Assembly: GCF_900113485.1 (NCBI RefSeq)
Contig: NZ_FOPM01000002.1
Location: 186,001-250,000 of the forward strand
Reading direction: 5' to 3'
Source: Methylobacterium gossipiicola
GTDB taxonomy: Bacteria > Pseudomonadota > Alphaproteobacteria > Rhizobiales > Beijerinckiaceae
DNA length: 64,000 nucleotides
Shown here one piece after another: positions 1 to 8,933 of this stretch. How positions within the stretch are numbered: position 1 is the stretch's first letter; the number at the start of each line of letters is the position of its first letter. A program made the translations under genes and the position numbers. The notes under the pieces are model-generated. The model did not search any database, was not told the DNA's origin, and saw only the letters and a list, made by a program, of their open reading frames with translations.

Positions 1-1037
1 CCGAGGGTCGCCCCCGTCTCGGGGTCCACGACCCGGACGGCGACGCCGGGCAGGGCCGGCCCCACGGTGCCGGCCACCCGCGCGCCCTCGTACGGGTTCG
101 AGGTGTTCATGTTGGTCTCGGTCATGCCGTAGCGTTCGAGGATGGCGTGGCCGGTGCGGGCCTGCCAGTCGCGATGCGTCTCGGCCAGCAGCGGCGCCGA
201 GCCCGAGACGAACAGCCGGATGGTCTTCGTCACGTCGGCATCGAGGCCCGGCTCCTTGAGGAGGCGGGTGTAGAAGGTCGGCACTCCCATCATGGCGGTG
301 GCGCGCGGCATCAGGCGGAGCACCTGGGCGGCGTCGAACTTCGCCAGGAACAGGAGGGTGCCGCCCGTGACGAGAATGACGTTGGTCGCCACGAACAGGC
401 CGTGGGTGTGGAACACCGGCAGGGCGTGGATGAGCACGTCGTCGGCCGTGAAGCGCCAGGCTTGCGCCAGGGTCCGGGCGTTCGACGCGAGGTTCTCGTG
501 GGTGAGCATGGCGCCCTTGGAGCGCCCGGTGGTGCCCGAGGTGTAGAGGATCGCGGCCAGATCGTCGGGGCCGCGCGCCACGTCGGCGAAGTCTTGCGCT
601 TCCGCGTCGGCGGCCTCAGCCATGCTGCCGCGTCCGGCAGCGTCGAGGGTCCGCACCTGCGCGACGCCGGCCGCCTTCGCCACTGCCTCAAGGGCTTCGC
701 GCTTGCCCGGATCGCACACGAACAGGGCCGGTTCGGCGTCCCCGAGGAAGTAGGCGATCTCGGGAGCGGTATAGGCAGTGTTGAGCGGCAGGAACACGGC
801 GCCGGCCCGCACGGCACCGAGATACAGGAACAGGAACTCCGGGCTCTTCTCGGCCTGGACCGCCACCCGGTCCCCCGGCTTCACCCCCAGCCCGACGAGG
901 GACGCCGCGTAGGCGCCCGAGCGCGCCACGAGGTCCGCATAGGTGAAGCGCGCGCCCTCCCCCGTCTCGATGAAAGTCTTGCCCGCGGGATCGGCGGGCA
1001 GGTTCGCGCGAACGAGGTCGAACAGATGGTTGGACAT
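1..1037 (-). CDS. matB: malonyl-CoA synthetase (acyl-CoA ligase), C-terminus cut by window edge
   Basis: ATP-dependent ligation of malonate to CoA in the cytoplasm, as judged from family and context. The visible 345 residues begin MSNHLFDLVRANLPAD and carry the AMP-binding P-loop LYTSGTTGRSKGA and the adenylate-forming motif ERYGMTETN, as in MatB-type acyl-CoA synthetases. The remaining C-terminal part lies beyond position 1. It starts 18 bp after the stop of malonyl-CoA decarboxylase on the same strand, so the two are almost certainly one operon that makes malonyl-CoA from malonate and decarboxylates it to acetyl-CoA. The start codon has no clear Shine-Dalgarno, which fits coupling to the upstream gene. 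Another small-acid CoA ligase is possible, but the neighbour favours malonate. Confidence 0.88.
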   Translation of the reverse strand, partial: MSNHLFDLVRANLPADPAGKTFIETGEGARFTYADLVARSGAYAASLVGLGVKPGDRVAVQAEKSPEFLFLYLGAVRAGAVFLPLNTAYTAPEIAYFLGDAEPALFVCDPGKREALEAVAKAAGVAQVRTLDAAGRGSMAEAADAEAQDFADVARGPDDLAAILYTSGTTGRSKGAMLTHENLASNARTLAQAWRFTADDVLIHALPVFHTHGLFVATNVILVTGGTLLFLAKFDAAQVLRLMPRATAMMGVPTFYTRLLKEPGLDADVTKTIRLFVSGSAPLLAETHRDWQARTGHAILERYGMTETNMNTSNPYEGARVAGTVGPALPGVAVRVVDPETGATL

Positions 1038-1055
1038 GCGGGGTTCGGACTGCTT

Positions 1056-2462
1056 TCAGGCGTCCGCCAGGGCGACGGCGCGGGCGGGCGGCAGGTTGTT
1101 GCGCAACTCGCGGCTGACCGCGCTGGACGCCGCGACGGTGCCGAGATTGGCGAAGGTCTCGTGGTTCTTCTCGATGGCGGACAGGTCGTAGAGGTAGTTG
1201 ACCATGAGACCGCGCGACTGGGCCAGCCCTTTCCGCGAGACATCGCCGAGGAAATTCAGGCGCTCCAGCCGGGCGCCGTTGCCGAGGTGAAACCGGGCGA
1301 CGGGGTCCAGCGGTTTGCCGCGTTCGTTCTTGGCCCGCAGGAAATAGGCGGCGGCCGCCGGGATCATCGCCTTGCGGACGATCTCCGCCTTGGCCTTGTC
1401 GGCGTGCCAATCCGGCTCGTCGATGAGGCGCAGGGCCTCGACATCCTCGCGGGTCAGCCCCTGGGGCGCGTCGGCCCGGCGCTCGCGGTCGAGCCACGCC
1501 GCGAAGCCGGGCACCGGCGACAGGGTCACAAAGGTCTTGAGCGAGGGAATCTCGCGGGCGAGGTCCTCCACCACCTGCTTGATGAGGAAGTTGCCGAAGG
1601 TGACGCCCGCCAATCCTTTCTGACAATTCGAGATGGAGTAGAAGATCGCCGTCGTGGCCTCGCGTGCCGGCAAGGGCTCGCGCTCATGCGCCAGGATCGG
1701 CGCGATGGCCGGGGCGATGCCGGCGGTCAGCGCCACCTCGACGAAGATCAGCGGCTCGTCGACGAGGGCCGGGTGGAAGAAGGCGAAGCAGCGCCGGTCC
1801 TGCGGCGCGATGCGGCGGCGCAGGTCGTCCCAATCGGCGATGGCGTGGACCGCCTCGTAGCGGATGATCTTTTCCAGGATATGGGCCGGCGTGGTCCAGT
1901 CGATGGGGCGCAGCACGAGGAAGCCCCGGTTGAACCACGAGGCGAACAGGTGTTCGAAATCGCTGTCGAGGCTATCGGCGGCGTCGATGACGTCCGGGTC
2001 GGCCTCCTCGTCGCGCAAGGCCCGGCGCAGGCCGAACAAGTCTTCGCGCATCCGTACGAGGGCGAGGGTGCCGTCGCGGGCGAGGTTGAGGCGCCGTATG
2101 AGTTCCTGGCTGCGCGGCTCGGCCGCGTCGTGGAGGACGCCGAGGGCGGCCCGGCTCGGCGCCGCCCGGTAGGCCGCGATGGCCTCGTCCACGGCCTCGT
2201 GGTCGGCGGCGAACTCCGTGGCGACCATGCGCAGGAAATCCGCGCGCTCCGGCCGGGCGAGGCTGGCGTAGCGGTCGAGGATCAGCCGCGCGAGGGCGAC
2301 GCCCGAGGCCTCGCCCCGGCGGGAGATCAAATCCTCGCAGAGCTTGAGCAATTCCTGCGCGCTGGCGCGCGCGCCGAGATCACCGCGCCCGAGGCCGATG
2401 AGGTCTCGGCCCCGCTCGCTGATGGTCTGCAGCAGATCGCCGAAGAAAGAGATCGCCGCCAT
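1056..2462 (-). CDS. mcd: malonyl-CoA decarboxylase
   Basis: Converts malonyl-CoA to acetyl-CoA and CO2. From the ATG at 2462 the protein has 468 residues, the usual length. It contains the family blocks EPLIFVEVALT, IFYSISNCQKGL, TLSPVPGFAAWL (the serine of LSPVPGF matches the catalytic Ser of the family) and ARFHLGNGARLERLNF (the His of FHLGNGA matches the catalytic His). An in-frame ATG at 2525 would add 21 basic residues with no family match, so the internal start MAAISFFGDLLQ is preferred. It is transcribed directly into matB. Together they permit growth on, or detoxification of, malonate. Confidence 0.93.
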   Translation of the reverse strand: MAAISFFGDLLQTISERGRDLIGLGRGDLGARASAQELLKLCEDLISRRGEASGVALARLILDRYASLARPERADFLRMVATEFAADHEAVDEAIAAYRAAPSRAALGVLHDAAEPRSQELIRRLNLARDGTLALVRMREDLFGLRRALRDEEADPDVIDAADSLDSDFEHLFASWFNRGFLVLRPIDWTTPAHILEKIIRYEAVHAIADWDDLRRRIAPQDRRCFAFFHPALVDEPLIFVEVALTAGIAPAIAPILAHEREPLPAREATTAIFYSISNCQKGLAGVTFGNFLIKQVVEDLAREIPSLKTFVTLSPVPGFAAWLDRERRADAPQGLTREDVEALRLIDEPDWHADKAKAEIVRKAMIPAAAAYFLRAKNERGKPLDPVARFHLGNGARLERLNFLGDVSRKGLAQSRGLMVNYLYDLSAIEKNHETFANLGTVAASSAVSRELRNNLPPARAVALADA

Positions 2463-2583
2463 GGAAACCGCCCGTCCCCGTATCGATGCCCGAACCGGGC
2501 GATCCTGCCGCGCGCATCCGCGCACGCCTCGGCGAACACCTTATGACGGCCAAGCTCGAAGGGCCAGAGCGGGACGAAACCGA

Positions 2584-2781
2584 TCAGCCCGCTCCGCCCG
2601 GAACGAGATCGGCCCGGTCGGCGCGCTCGCGCCAATCCTCGACGCCATGCTGGCGCGCGAAGCGCAGTTCGGCGGCCCGTAGAGCACGCATGGGGTCGCG
2701 CGCCCGGACGATGGCCACGGACCCGACCGGAAAGGGAACGCCCAGGATTTCCTTCGCGAACTCGACACGATAATTCGGCAT
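2584..2781 (-). CDS. small conserved-looking hypothetical protein, 65 aa
   Basis: The ORF encodes MPNYRVEFAKEILGVPFPVG and continues to a charged C-terminus rich in Arg, Ala and Asp. There is no signal peptide or membrane segment. GGAG lies 2 bp before the ATG, closer than usual. It is on the same strand as mcd and 121 bp upstream of it. I do not recognise a domain. The compact shape, with a beta-like N-terminus and a helical RALRAAELRFARQ segment, and the typical codon use make a real gene likely. No function is proposed. Confidence 0.55.
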   Translation of the reverse strand: MPNYRVEFAKEILGVPFPVGSVAIVRARDPMRALRAAELRFARQHGVEDWRERADRADLVPGGAG

Positions 2782-3131
2782 TCGTCACTCCGTCGTCGAG
2801 ACCCGCACCGCGCACCATCGAAACGGGCGCGATTCGTTGGCCTCATTGGTGATCAGATCGCAAATCCCCGCGTTTTCCAAGGTGTTGCCCGAGCTTTGCC
2901 GGAGCAATTTCGACTCCTTGGCCGCCGATTTATGCGAATCATCACTCGAAGAGATGCGATCGGACTCACGCCCTGGTAACGGACCTGCGACGACACGTCC
3001 GGCCCGGCCTCTCCGTCGGACTTGCGGCGGCGGCAGGCGGCGCCGTACTCACGCGGTCCTCATTAGAACCGGAACATCACCAGCATGACAGCGACGCTCG
3101 CCCCCCGCCCGGCGGCCTCCCGGCGCGCGTC
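2782..3131. other. 350 bp divergent intergenic region with a possible leader peptide
   Basis: Lies between a minus-strand small gene and the plus-strand MFS gene and must hold the promoters of both. I could not identify a convincing -35/-10 pair. A 16-codon ORF (ATG at 3085, MTATLAPRPAASRRAS) ends in TCATGA, so its stop overlaps the MFS start at 3132. It could be a coupled leader peptide or chance. Confidence 0.4.
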
Positions 3132-4319
3132 ATGAGCGGGACGCCCGATCCGGAGGGCCACGGTTTCACCCTCAAGGCCCGCCTCGGCCTCACCCTCATC
3201 GCCGGGGGCGCCGTCGCCAACATCTATTACAACCAGCCGCTCCTCGCCCTGCTGGTGGCTGAGTTCGGCGACCGGGCCGCTACCCTCGTGCCCACGGCCT
3301 CCCTGGTCGGCTACGGGCTGGGCATCCTCTGCCTCGTGCCCCTCGGCGACAGCCTGCCCCGGCGCGGCCTCATCCTGATGCAGATGCTCGGCCTCGCCGT
3401 CGCGCTCATCGCGGCGGCCCTGAGCCCGAATCTCGGTTCCCTGGCGGCCGCGAGCCTCGCCATCGGCTTCCTCGCCTCGGCGGCGCAGCAGGCGGTGCCG
3501 TTCGCCGCCGAACTCGCCCCCGACGCGACGCGCGGGCGGATGGTGGGACAAGTGATGACCGGTCTCCTCAGCGGCATTCTCCTCGCCCGCACGGTGAGCG
3601 GATTCGTCGGCGCCCATTATGGCTGGCGCGCGGTGTTCTTCGCCGCCGGCGCCGTGGCGCTGGTCATCGCGGCCATCGCCGCCGCGACCCTGCCGCGCAC
3701 GGCCCAGACGAAGCCGCTTCGCTACCGTGCCCTGATGGTGTCGATCCTCCACCTCGTGCGGACACAGCCGGTTCTGCGCCGCGCCAGCCTGTGCCAGGGC
3801 CTGCTGTTCGCGAGCTTCAACGCGTTCTGGACCACCCTCGCCCTCCTGGTGGAGGCGCCGCCCTTCGACCTGACGGCGGCGGGCGCCGGCCTGTTCGGCG
3901 TGATCGGGGTGGTCGGTGCCCTCATCGCCCCCGTCTCGGGGCGCTACACCGACCGGCGCGGCGCCCGGCCCGTGGTGGTGGCGGGCTCCCTGTTCGTGGT
4001 GGCGGCCTTCGCGGTCCTGTGGGCCGGCGGCACCGTTTCGCTCCTCGCCGTGGGGCTGGGCGTCCTCCTTATCGATATCGGCCTCAACGGCGCGCTCATC
4101 GCCAACCAGACCCGGGTCTACGCCCTGGTTCCGGGGGCGCGCGGACGGGTCAACACCGTGTTGTTCACCGTGATGTTCGTATTCGGAGCGCTTGGCGCCT
4201 TCGCGGGCAGCCAAGCCTTCCTGATGGCGGGCTGGTCCGGCGTCTGCGTCGTGGGCCTCCTGCTCTCGGGGAGCGGTCTCCTCGTCGCGCTCCTGGAGCG
4301 GCGGGCGAAGGCTACTTGA
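3132..4319 (+). CDS. major facilitator superfamily transporter
   Basis: 395-residue inner-membrane protein with about 12 hydrophobic segments. The N-terminal block IYYNQPLLALLVAEF and the cytoplasmic loop with RGRMVGQVMTGLLSGILLAR between helices 4 and 5 are typical of drug or metabolite exporters of the YnfM/YgaY type. The second half has GRYTDRRGARPVVV as the repeat of the MFS loop motif. Substrate unknown. The ATG overlaps the stop of a 16-codon upstream ORF. Its 3' end overlaps the convergent cobC gene by 8 bp. Confidence 0.85.
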   Translation: MSGTPDPEGHGFTLKARLGLTLIAGGAVANIYYNQPLLALLVAEFGDRAATLVPTASLVGYGLGILCLVPLGDSLPRRGLILMQMLGLAVALIAAALSPNLGSLAAASLAIGFLASAAQQAVPFAAELAPDATRGRMVGQVMTGLLSGILLARTVSGFVGAHYGWRAVFFAAGAVALVIAAIAAATLPRTAQTKPLRYRALMVSILHLVRTQPVLRRASLCQGLLFASFNAFWTTLALLVEAPPFDLTAAGAGLFGVIGVVGALIAPVSGRYTDRRGARPVVVAGSLFVVAAFAVLWAGGTVSLLAVGLGVLLIDIGLNGALIANQTRVYALVPGARGRVNTVLFTVMFVFGALGAFAGSQAFLMAGWSGVCVVGLLLSGSGLLVALLERRAKAT

Positions 4320-5298
4320 GAACCCGCGAGAGCCGGCACCATTCGGTCCGGTCCGCCGGCAGGCCGAAGCGCAGGCGGGACGGAGCGGCCTCGAACCGCC
4401 GGACGTAGATTCCGGCGGCGCCGAGGCGCCCGAACAGGCCCGGCCCGTCCGGGAAATCGGCCGTGCGGAACAGGCGGGTGCCGCCGACGACCGTTCCGCC
4501 GGCGCGCGCGATCATTCGGTCGAGGCGGTCCGCATCGGCGCCCCGCGCCACCGTGGCGGCCTCACGCCACGCGGTATCGGCCAAGGCCGCGCCGCCGATA
4601 GCCAGCGCCGGGCCGGACACCGCCCAGGGTCCGAGCGCCTCGGCGAGGCGGGCGGCGAGATCCGGCTCCGCCAGGGCGAAACCGAGGCGCAGGCCGGCGA
4701 GCCCGTAGGTCTTGCCGAAGGAGCGCAGGACCACGAGGCCCGGCCGGAGACGGGGCGCCAGGGACTCGACGGCTTCGAGATCCGCGAAGGCCTCGTCCAC
4801 CACGAGGAGCCCGCCCCGCGCGTTCTGCAGCGCCGCGCAGGCGAGGAGGGTCGCGGCGTCCCAGCTCCGCCCGTCCGGATTGTTGGGGTTGACCACCACC
4901 ACCACGTCGGCCGCCGCGTCGAGATCCGTCACCGGGACGACGGCGTGCCCGGCCCGCGCCCAGGCGGCCGCGTGCTCGGCATAGGTTGGCCCCACCACGG
5001 CGACGCGGGCTCGCGCCACGAGGCGCGGCAGGGTCTCGATGAGGATCTGGGTGCCGGGCGCGGCCACGATCCCGGCCGGATCGGCGACGCCGTAGGCCGT
5101 GGCCGCCGCCGCTTTGAGGGCCGCGAGGTCGGCGGGCGACGGCAGGCGCCGGAACGCACTGGCCTCCAGGGGCGGACAGGGATAGGGCACGGGATTGATC
5201 CCCGTCGAGAGGTCGATCCACGGCGCGGGCGCATCCGGAAACAGGGTGCGGGCCGCGTCGAGATCGCCGCCATGCGCGATGGGGGGCGCCCCGCTCAC
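4312..5298 (-). CDS. cobC: L-threonine-O-3-phosphate decarboxylase (PLP-dependent), cobalamin side chain
   Basis: Fold-type I aminotransferase-like enzyme that makes the (R)-1-amino-2-propanol phosphate arm of cobalamin. Seen in the sequence: IAHGGDL and WIDLSTGINPVPYP at the N-terminus, VVNPNNPDGR, VVDEAFADLE and the PLP-lysine block RSFGKTYGLAGLRLGF. The GTG at 5298 gives MSGAPPIAHGG, which matches the usual CobC N-terminus (328 aa). A GTG at 5304 or an ATG at 5331 is also open. With the GTG start, only 9 bp separate it from the divergent cbiB ATG, so its promoter must lie inside cbiB. It works with CbiB, its direct neighbour, which attaches the product. In Salmonella naming this is CobD. 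Confidence 0.9.
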   Translation of the reverse strand: MSGAPPIAHGGDLDAARTLFPDAPAPWIDLSTGINPVPYPCPPLEASAFRRLPSPADLAALKAAAATAYGVADPAGIVAAPGTQILIETLPRLVARARVAVVGPTYAEHAAAWARAGHAVVPVTDLDAAADVVVVVNPNNPDGRSWDAATLLACAALQNARGGLLVVDEAFADLEAVESLAPRLRPGLVVLRSFGKTYGLAGLRLGFALAEPDLAARLAEALGPWAVSGPALAIGGAALADTAWREAATVARGADADRLDRMIARAGGTVVGGTRLFRTADFPDGPGLFGRLGAAGIYVRRFEAAPSRLRFGLPADRTEWCRLSRVLK

Positions 5299-5307
5299 CG
5301 ACACCGA

Positions 5308-6309
5308 ATGCCCTGGACCGCCCTCACCCATCCGCCCGACACGCTCATCGTCCTGCTGCTCGCGCTGGCCGTCGAAGCGGCATGCGGCTATCCGGACCGG
5401 CTCTACAGGGCGCTCGGCCACCCTGTCACCTGGATCGGCGCCCTCATCGCCGGCCTCGACGGGCGCCTGAACCGGGGCGGCCCGAACCGGCGCCGGGCCA
5501 TGGGGGTGATCGGCCTTCTCGTCCTTCTGACGGGGGTCGGCACCGTGACCGCCGGGCTCACCGCCCTCGCGTCGTTCCTCGGTCCATGGGGCGGCCTCGC
5601 GGCCCTCGCCCTCGTGTGTGCCAGCCTGCCGGCCCAGCGCAGCCTCCACGACCACGTCGCCCGCGTCGCCGCCGACCTGCGTCGCGACGGTCTGACCGGA
5701 GGACGCGTCGCCGTGTCGATGATCGTCGGGCGCGACCCCGAAAGCCTCGACGAGGCCGGCATCTGCCGGGCCGCCATCGAGAGTCTGGCGGAAAACTTTT
5801 CCGACGGGATCGTGGCCCCGGCCTTGTGGATCGGCGTCGGCGGCCTGCCGGGGGGCGCCCTCTATAAGGCGATCAACACCGCCGACAGCATGATCGGCCA
5901 TCGCACCCCGCGCCACGAAGCCTATGGCTGGGCGTCCGCGCGCCTCGACGACCTCGTGAACCTGCCGGCGTCCCGGCTGGCCGGCGGCCTGTTCGTGGTC
6001 GCCGCCCTGTTCCATCCCGGCGCCTCGGCGGGGGCGGCATGGCGCGCCCTCCTGCGGGATGCCGGCCGCCATCGCTCGCCCAATGCCGGCTGGCCCGAAG
6101 CCGCCATGGCGGGGGCGCTGGGCCTGCGCCTCGCCGGTCCGCGCGTCTACGGCGCCACGCGGGTCGAGGATGCCTGGATGGGGGATGGCCGCGCCGAAGC
6201 CGGACCGGCCGACGTGGAGCGGGCCCTCGCTCTCTACCGCACGGCCTGTGGGCTGCTGTTCGGCCTCACGGCCCTCGCCCTCGGTGCCCTCGCGCTCAGC
6301 GTGTCATGA
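5308..6309 (+). CDS. cbiB: adenosylcobinamide-phosphate synthase, membrane protein
   Basis: CbiB (CobD in aerobic-pathway naming) amidates adenosylcobyric acid with the aminopropanol arm. 333 residues. The ATG at 5308 gives MPWTALTHPPDTLIVLLLAL followed by YPDRLYRALGHPVTWIGALI, the standard start of the family. Later motifs are SIESLAENFSDGIVAPALW (present as AIESLAENFSDG), INTADSMIGHR and WASARLDDLVNLPASRL. Several hydrophobic helices place it in the inner membrane. No Shine-Dalgarno is visible. The stop overlaps an ATG at 6306, but the next gene probably starts at 6342. Confidence 0.92.
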   Translation: MPWTALTHPPDTLIVLLLALAVEAACGYPDRLYRALGHPVTWIGALIAGLDGRLNRGGPNRRRAMGVIGLLVLLTGVGTVTAGLTALASFLGPWGGLAALALVCASLPAQRSLHDHVARVAADLRRDGLTGGRVAVSMIVGRDPESLDEAGICRAAIESLAENFSDGIVAPALWIGVGGLPGGALYKAINTADSMIGHRTPRHEAYGWASARLDDLVNLPASRLAGGLFVVAALFHPGASAGAAWRALLRDAGRHRSPNAGWPEAAMAGALGLRLAGPRVYGATRVEDAWMGDGRAEAGPADVERALALYRTACGLLFGLTALALGALALSVS

Positions 6310-6341
6310 TCCCGAACCTGCCCCTCCACCGGAGCCCCCCA

Positions 6342-7412
6342 ATGATGCGTCGTTCCCTCCTCACCCTGGCCTCGGGGCTGGCGCTCCTGTCCCCGGCCGG
6401 CGCCCAGGTGCTGCGGCCCGTCGGCCAGCCCTACACCGTCGCCCCCGGCCTCATGGGGGAGGTCAACAAGAAGGGCGAGGGCAAGCCGGCGGAGGATGTT
6501 TCCGGTATCGCCTGCGCACCGGCCCCATCGGGCCCACGCACCTGCATGGTGGTGGACGACGAGGCGGCGGGCGCCCAGTTCGTCACCCTCGACGGCACCA
6601 CGCTCAAGCCCGGCGCCATCGTGGACATCGCCGGCCGCAAGCCGCCGAAGGCCGCCGTCGGCGCGCCCCCGACCACGGGGGATTGCACCCTGGGCCAAGG
6701 CGCGTACCGCGAACTCGACGGCGAGGCCGTGGCCTACGCGGCCCCCGATTTCTACGTCACCGGCTCGCATGGCTGCAGCCGGCGGGGGCGCGAGTTCAAG
6801 CTCTCGACGGCCCTCCTCGCCCGCCTGCACCCGGACGCCGCCGGCACGGGGGCCAGCGTCGAGACCACCTATCGCCTCGGCGATGCCCTGCGGGCGGCCG
6901 ACACGGTGGGACCTTACGTCCTGAAGGATCTCGAACCACGCGAGGGCGGCAAGCCCCTGTCCGGCCTCAACGTCGAGGGCCTCGCGGTTGTGGGGGACAC
7001 GCTCTATGCGGGATTGCGGGCGCCGGTTCTCGACGGCGCCGCCTTCCTCGTCTCCGTGCCGGTCGCCCCCCTGTTCGCCCCGGGCGACGGGCCGCTCGCG
7101 GCAAAACCCGTGACGATTCCCCTCGCCCTCGGGCCGGATGCCGGCATCCGCGACCTCACCGCCCTACCCGACGGTCGCCTCCTCGTGCTCTCGGGGCCGA
7201 CCCGCAACGGATTGAGCGTCCCCTACGGCCTGTTCCTCGCCGAACTGCCCTCCGGCAAGGTCACGCCGCTCGGCACGATCGCGCCCCTCGACGACGACGA
7301 TGCGCGGTCGAAACCCGAAGGCATCGTCCGCCTCGGCCCCGGCCGGGTGCTGGTGGTGTTCGACAGCGCCCTCAATGGCGCACCGCGCGAATACGCGGTG
7401 GCGATCCCGTAG
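6342..7412 (+). CDS. exported DUF3616-type protein of unknown function
   Basis: 356 residues starting MMRRSLLTLASGLALLSPAGAQ, a clear Sec signal peptide, so probably periplasmic. The start at 6342 has GGAG 7 bp upstream. The alternative ATG at 6306 would put 12 extra residues before the signal peptide. Repeated segments such as LSGLNVEGLAVVGDTLYAGL and IRDLTALPDGRLLVLSGPT look like a beta-propeller, as described for DUF3616 and related proteins. It follows cbiB closely on the same strand and is convergent with cobQ. There is no evidence that it acts in cobalamin metabolism. Confidence 0.7.
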   Translation: MMRRSLLTLASGLALLSPAGAQVLRPVGQPYTVAPGLMGEVNKKGEGKPAEDVSGIACAPAPSGPRTCMVVDDEAAGAQFVTLDGTTLKPGAIVDIAGRKPPKAAVGAPPTTGDCTLGQGAYRELDGEAVAYAAPDFYVTGSHGCSRRGREFKLSTALLARLHPDAAGTGASVETTYRLGDALRAADTVGPYVLKDLEPREGGKPLSGLNVEGLAVVGDTLYAGLRAPVLDGAAFLVSVPVAPLFAPGDGPLAAKPVTIPLALGPDAGIRDLTALPDGRLLVLSGPTRNGLSVPYGLFLAELPSGKVTPLGTIAPLDDDDARSKPEGIVRLGPGRVLVVFDSALNGAPREYAVAIP

Positions 7413-7427
7413 GAATGCCCGATCGGA

Positions 7428-8882
7428 CTACGACGCCAAATCAAGCAAGCGATCGCAATCCACATGAGCTTCGAGGTGGTCGGCGAGGGCTTCGAGCACC
7501 GCCTCGATCCCGGCCTCGTAGGCGAGGCCGCCCGGCGCGGCCCCGAGGCGGGTGAGCCAGGCGGCGCGCTGGGCGTCGTCGGCGAACAGGCCGTGGACGT
7601 AGGTGCCGGCGACGAGGCCATCGGCCGAGACCGCCCCGTCCGTTCGGCCATCGGCGAGGCGCACGAGGGGGCGCCCGGCATCGGGGCCGGTGGTGTCGCC
7701 CACATGCATCTCGTAGCCGGCGAACGGAACCCCGTCCGCCAGGGTGGTGCCCGTCACGGCCTCCAGGCGTTTGACCGGTGTCATCACGGTCGCGACGTCG
7801 AGGAGGCCGAGGCCCGGCACCGTCCGGGGGGCGCCCTCGATCCCGTGCGGGTCGGACAGGGTCCGCCCGAGCATCTGGTAGCCGCCGCACAGGCCGAGCA
7901 CCCTGCCGCCCCGGCGGACATGAGCGGAAAGATCGATGTCCCAGCCTTCCGCCCGGAACACGTCGAGATCGGCCAGCGTGGTCTTCGAGCCCGGTAGTAG
8001 CACGAGGTCGCAGACGGGGATCGGCTCGCCCGGCCGCACCAGCACCACGGACACGTTCGCCTCGGCCCGCAGGGGATCGAGGTCGTCGAAATTGGCGATG
8101 CGCGGCAGCACCGGCACGGCCACGACCTTGCGGCCGGACGCCCCGGATTCGGAGCCGATCAGGCCGAGCACGTCCTCGGCCGGCAGGCGGGCGGCAGGCG
8201 GGAAATGCGGGATCAGGCCGAGGGCTGGCCAGCCCGTGTGCCGCGCGATGAGAGCCATGCCGTCGGAGAACAGGCTCGGATCGCCCCGGAACCGGTTGAC
8301 GAGGAAGCCCCGGATCATCGCCGCGTCTTCGGGCGCGACCACCGCCTTGGTGCCGACGAGGCTGGCGATGACGCCGCCCCGGTCGATATCGCCCAGCAGC
8401 ACCACCGGTGTGTTCGATGCGCGAGCGAAGCCCATATTGGCGATATCGCCGGCCCGGAGATTCACCTCCGATGCTGAGCCGGCGCCTTCCACGATGACGA
8501 GATCGGCCTCTGCCTTGAGGTGCGAAAAGCTCTCCAGCACGGCGGTGAGGAGGCGCGGCTTCCAGCCCTGGTAGTCGCGGGCACCCGCCTGCCCCACCAT
8601 CCGGCCCTGAACCACGATCTGGCTTCCGGTCTCGGATTGGGGCTTGAGCAGCACCGGGTTCATGTGGACGGAGGGCGCCACCCCGGCCGCCCGCGCCTGG
8701 AGCGCCTGCGCCCGGCCGATCTCGCCGCCGTCAGTCGTGACGGCGGCGTTGTTCGACATGTTCTGCGGCTTGAAGGGCCGCACCCGCAGGCCGCGCCGCA
8801 CGAAGACGCGGCACAAGCCCGCCACGACCAGGGACTTACCGACATCCGAGCCCGTGCCCTGGATCATGATGGCGCGGGTCAT
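7428..8882 (-). CDS. cobQ: cobyric acid synthase (glutamine-hydrolysing)
   Basis: Amidates side chains b, d, e and g of adenosylcobyrinic acid a,c-diamide. 484 residues, the normal length. The N-terminal P-loop-like synthetase domain starts [12 protein letters not shown] (residues 6-17) and has KPQNMSNN near 38-45. The C-terminal class I glutaminase-like domain has the nucleophile Cys332 in [11 protein letters not shown] and His430 in GTYVHGLF. It lies 51 bp after an exported hypothetical gene in the cobP-cobO-hypothetical-cobQ run. Confidence 0.96.
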   Translation of the reverse strand: MTRAIMIQGTGSDVGKSLVVAGLCRVFVRRGLRVRPFKPQNMSNNAAVTTDGGEIGRAQALQARAAGVAPSVHMNPVLLKPQSETGSQIVVQGRMVGQAGARDYQGWKPRLLTAVLESFSHLKAEADLVIVEGAGSASEVNLRAGDIANMGFARASNTPVVLLGDIDRGGVIASLVGTKAVVAPEDAAMIRGFLVNRFRGDPSLFSDGMALIARHTGWPALGLIPHFPPAARLPAEDVLGLIGSESGASGRKVVAVPVLPRIANFDDLDPLRAEANVSVVLVRPGEPIPVCDLVLLPGSKTTLADLDVFRAEGWDIDLSAHVRRGGRVLGLCGGYQMLGRTLSDPHGIEGAPRTVPGLGLLDVATVMTPVKRLEAVTGTTLADGVPFAGYEMHVGDTTGPDAGRPLVRLADGRTDGAVSADGLVAGTYVHGLFADDAQRAAWLTRLGAAPGGLAYEAGIEAVLEALADHLEAHVDCDRLLDLAS

Positions 8883-8933
8883 GCGGGTGGCTTCCGAGTT
8901 CGGGCAAGACGAGGCAACGCCCCTATCACGGCG

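Noticed and set aside
147-2546. Plus-strand open frame of 799 codons over matB and mcd
   Set aside because: Antisense to two genes with clear family motifs. Its translation is rich in Gly, Arg, Glu and Val with no domain, typical of a GC-rich shadow frame.
4312-6072. Extension of cobC to 586 codons
   Set aside because: The extra 250 residues are antisense to cbiB and lack family features. CobC homology begins just after 5298.
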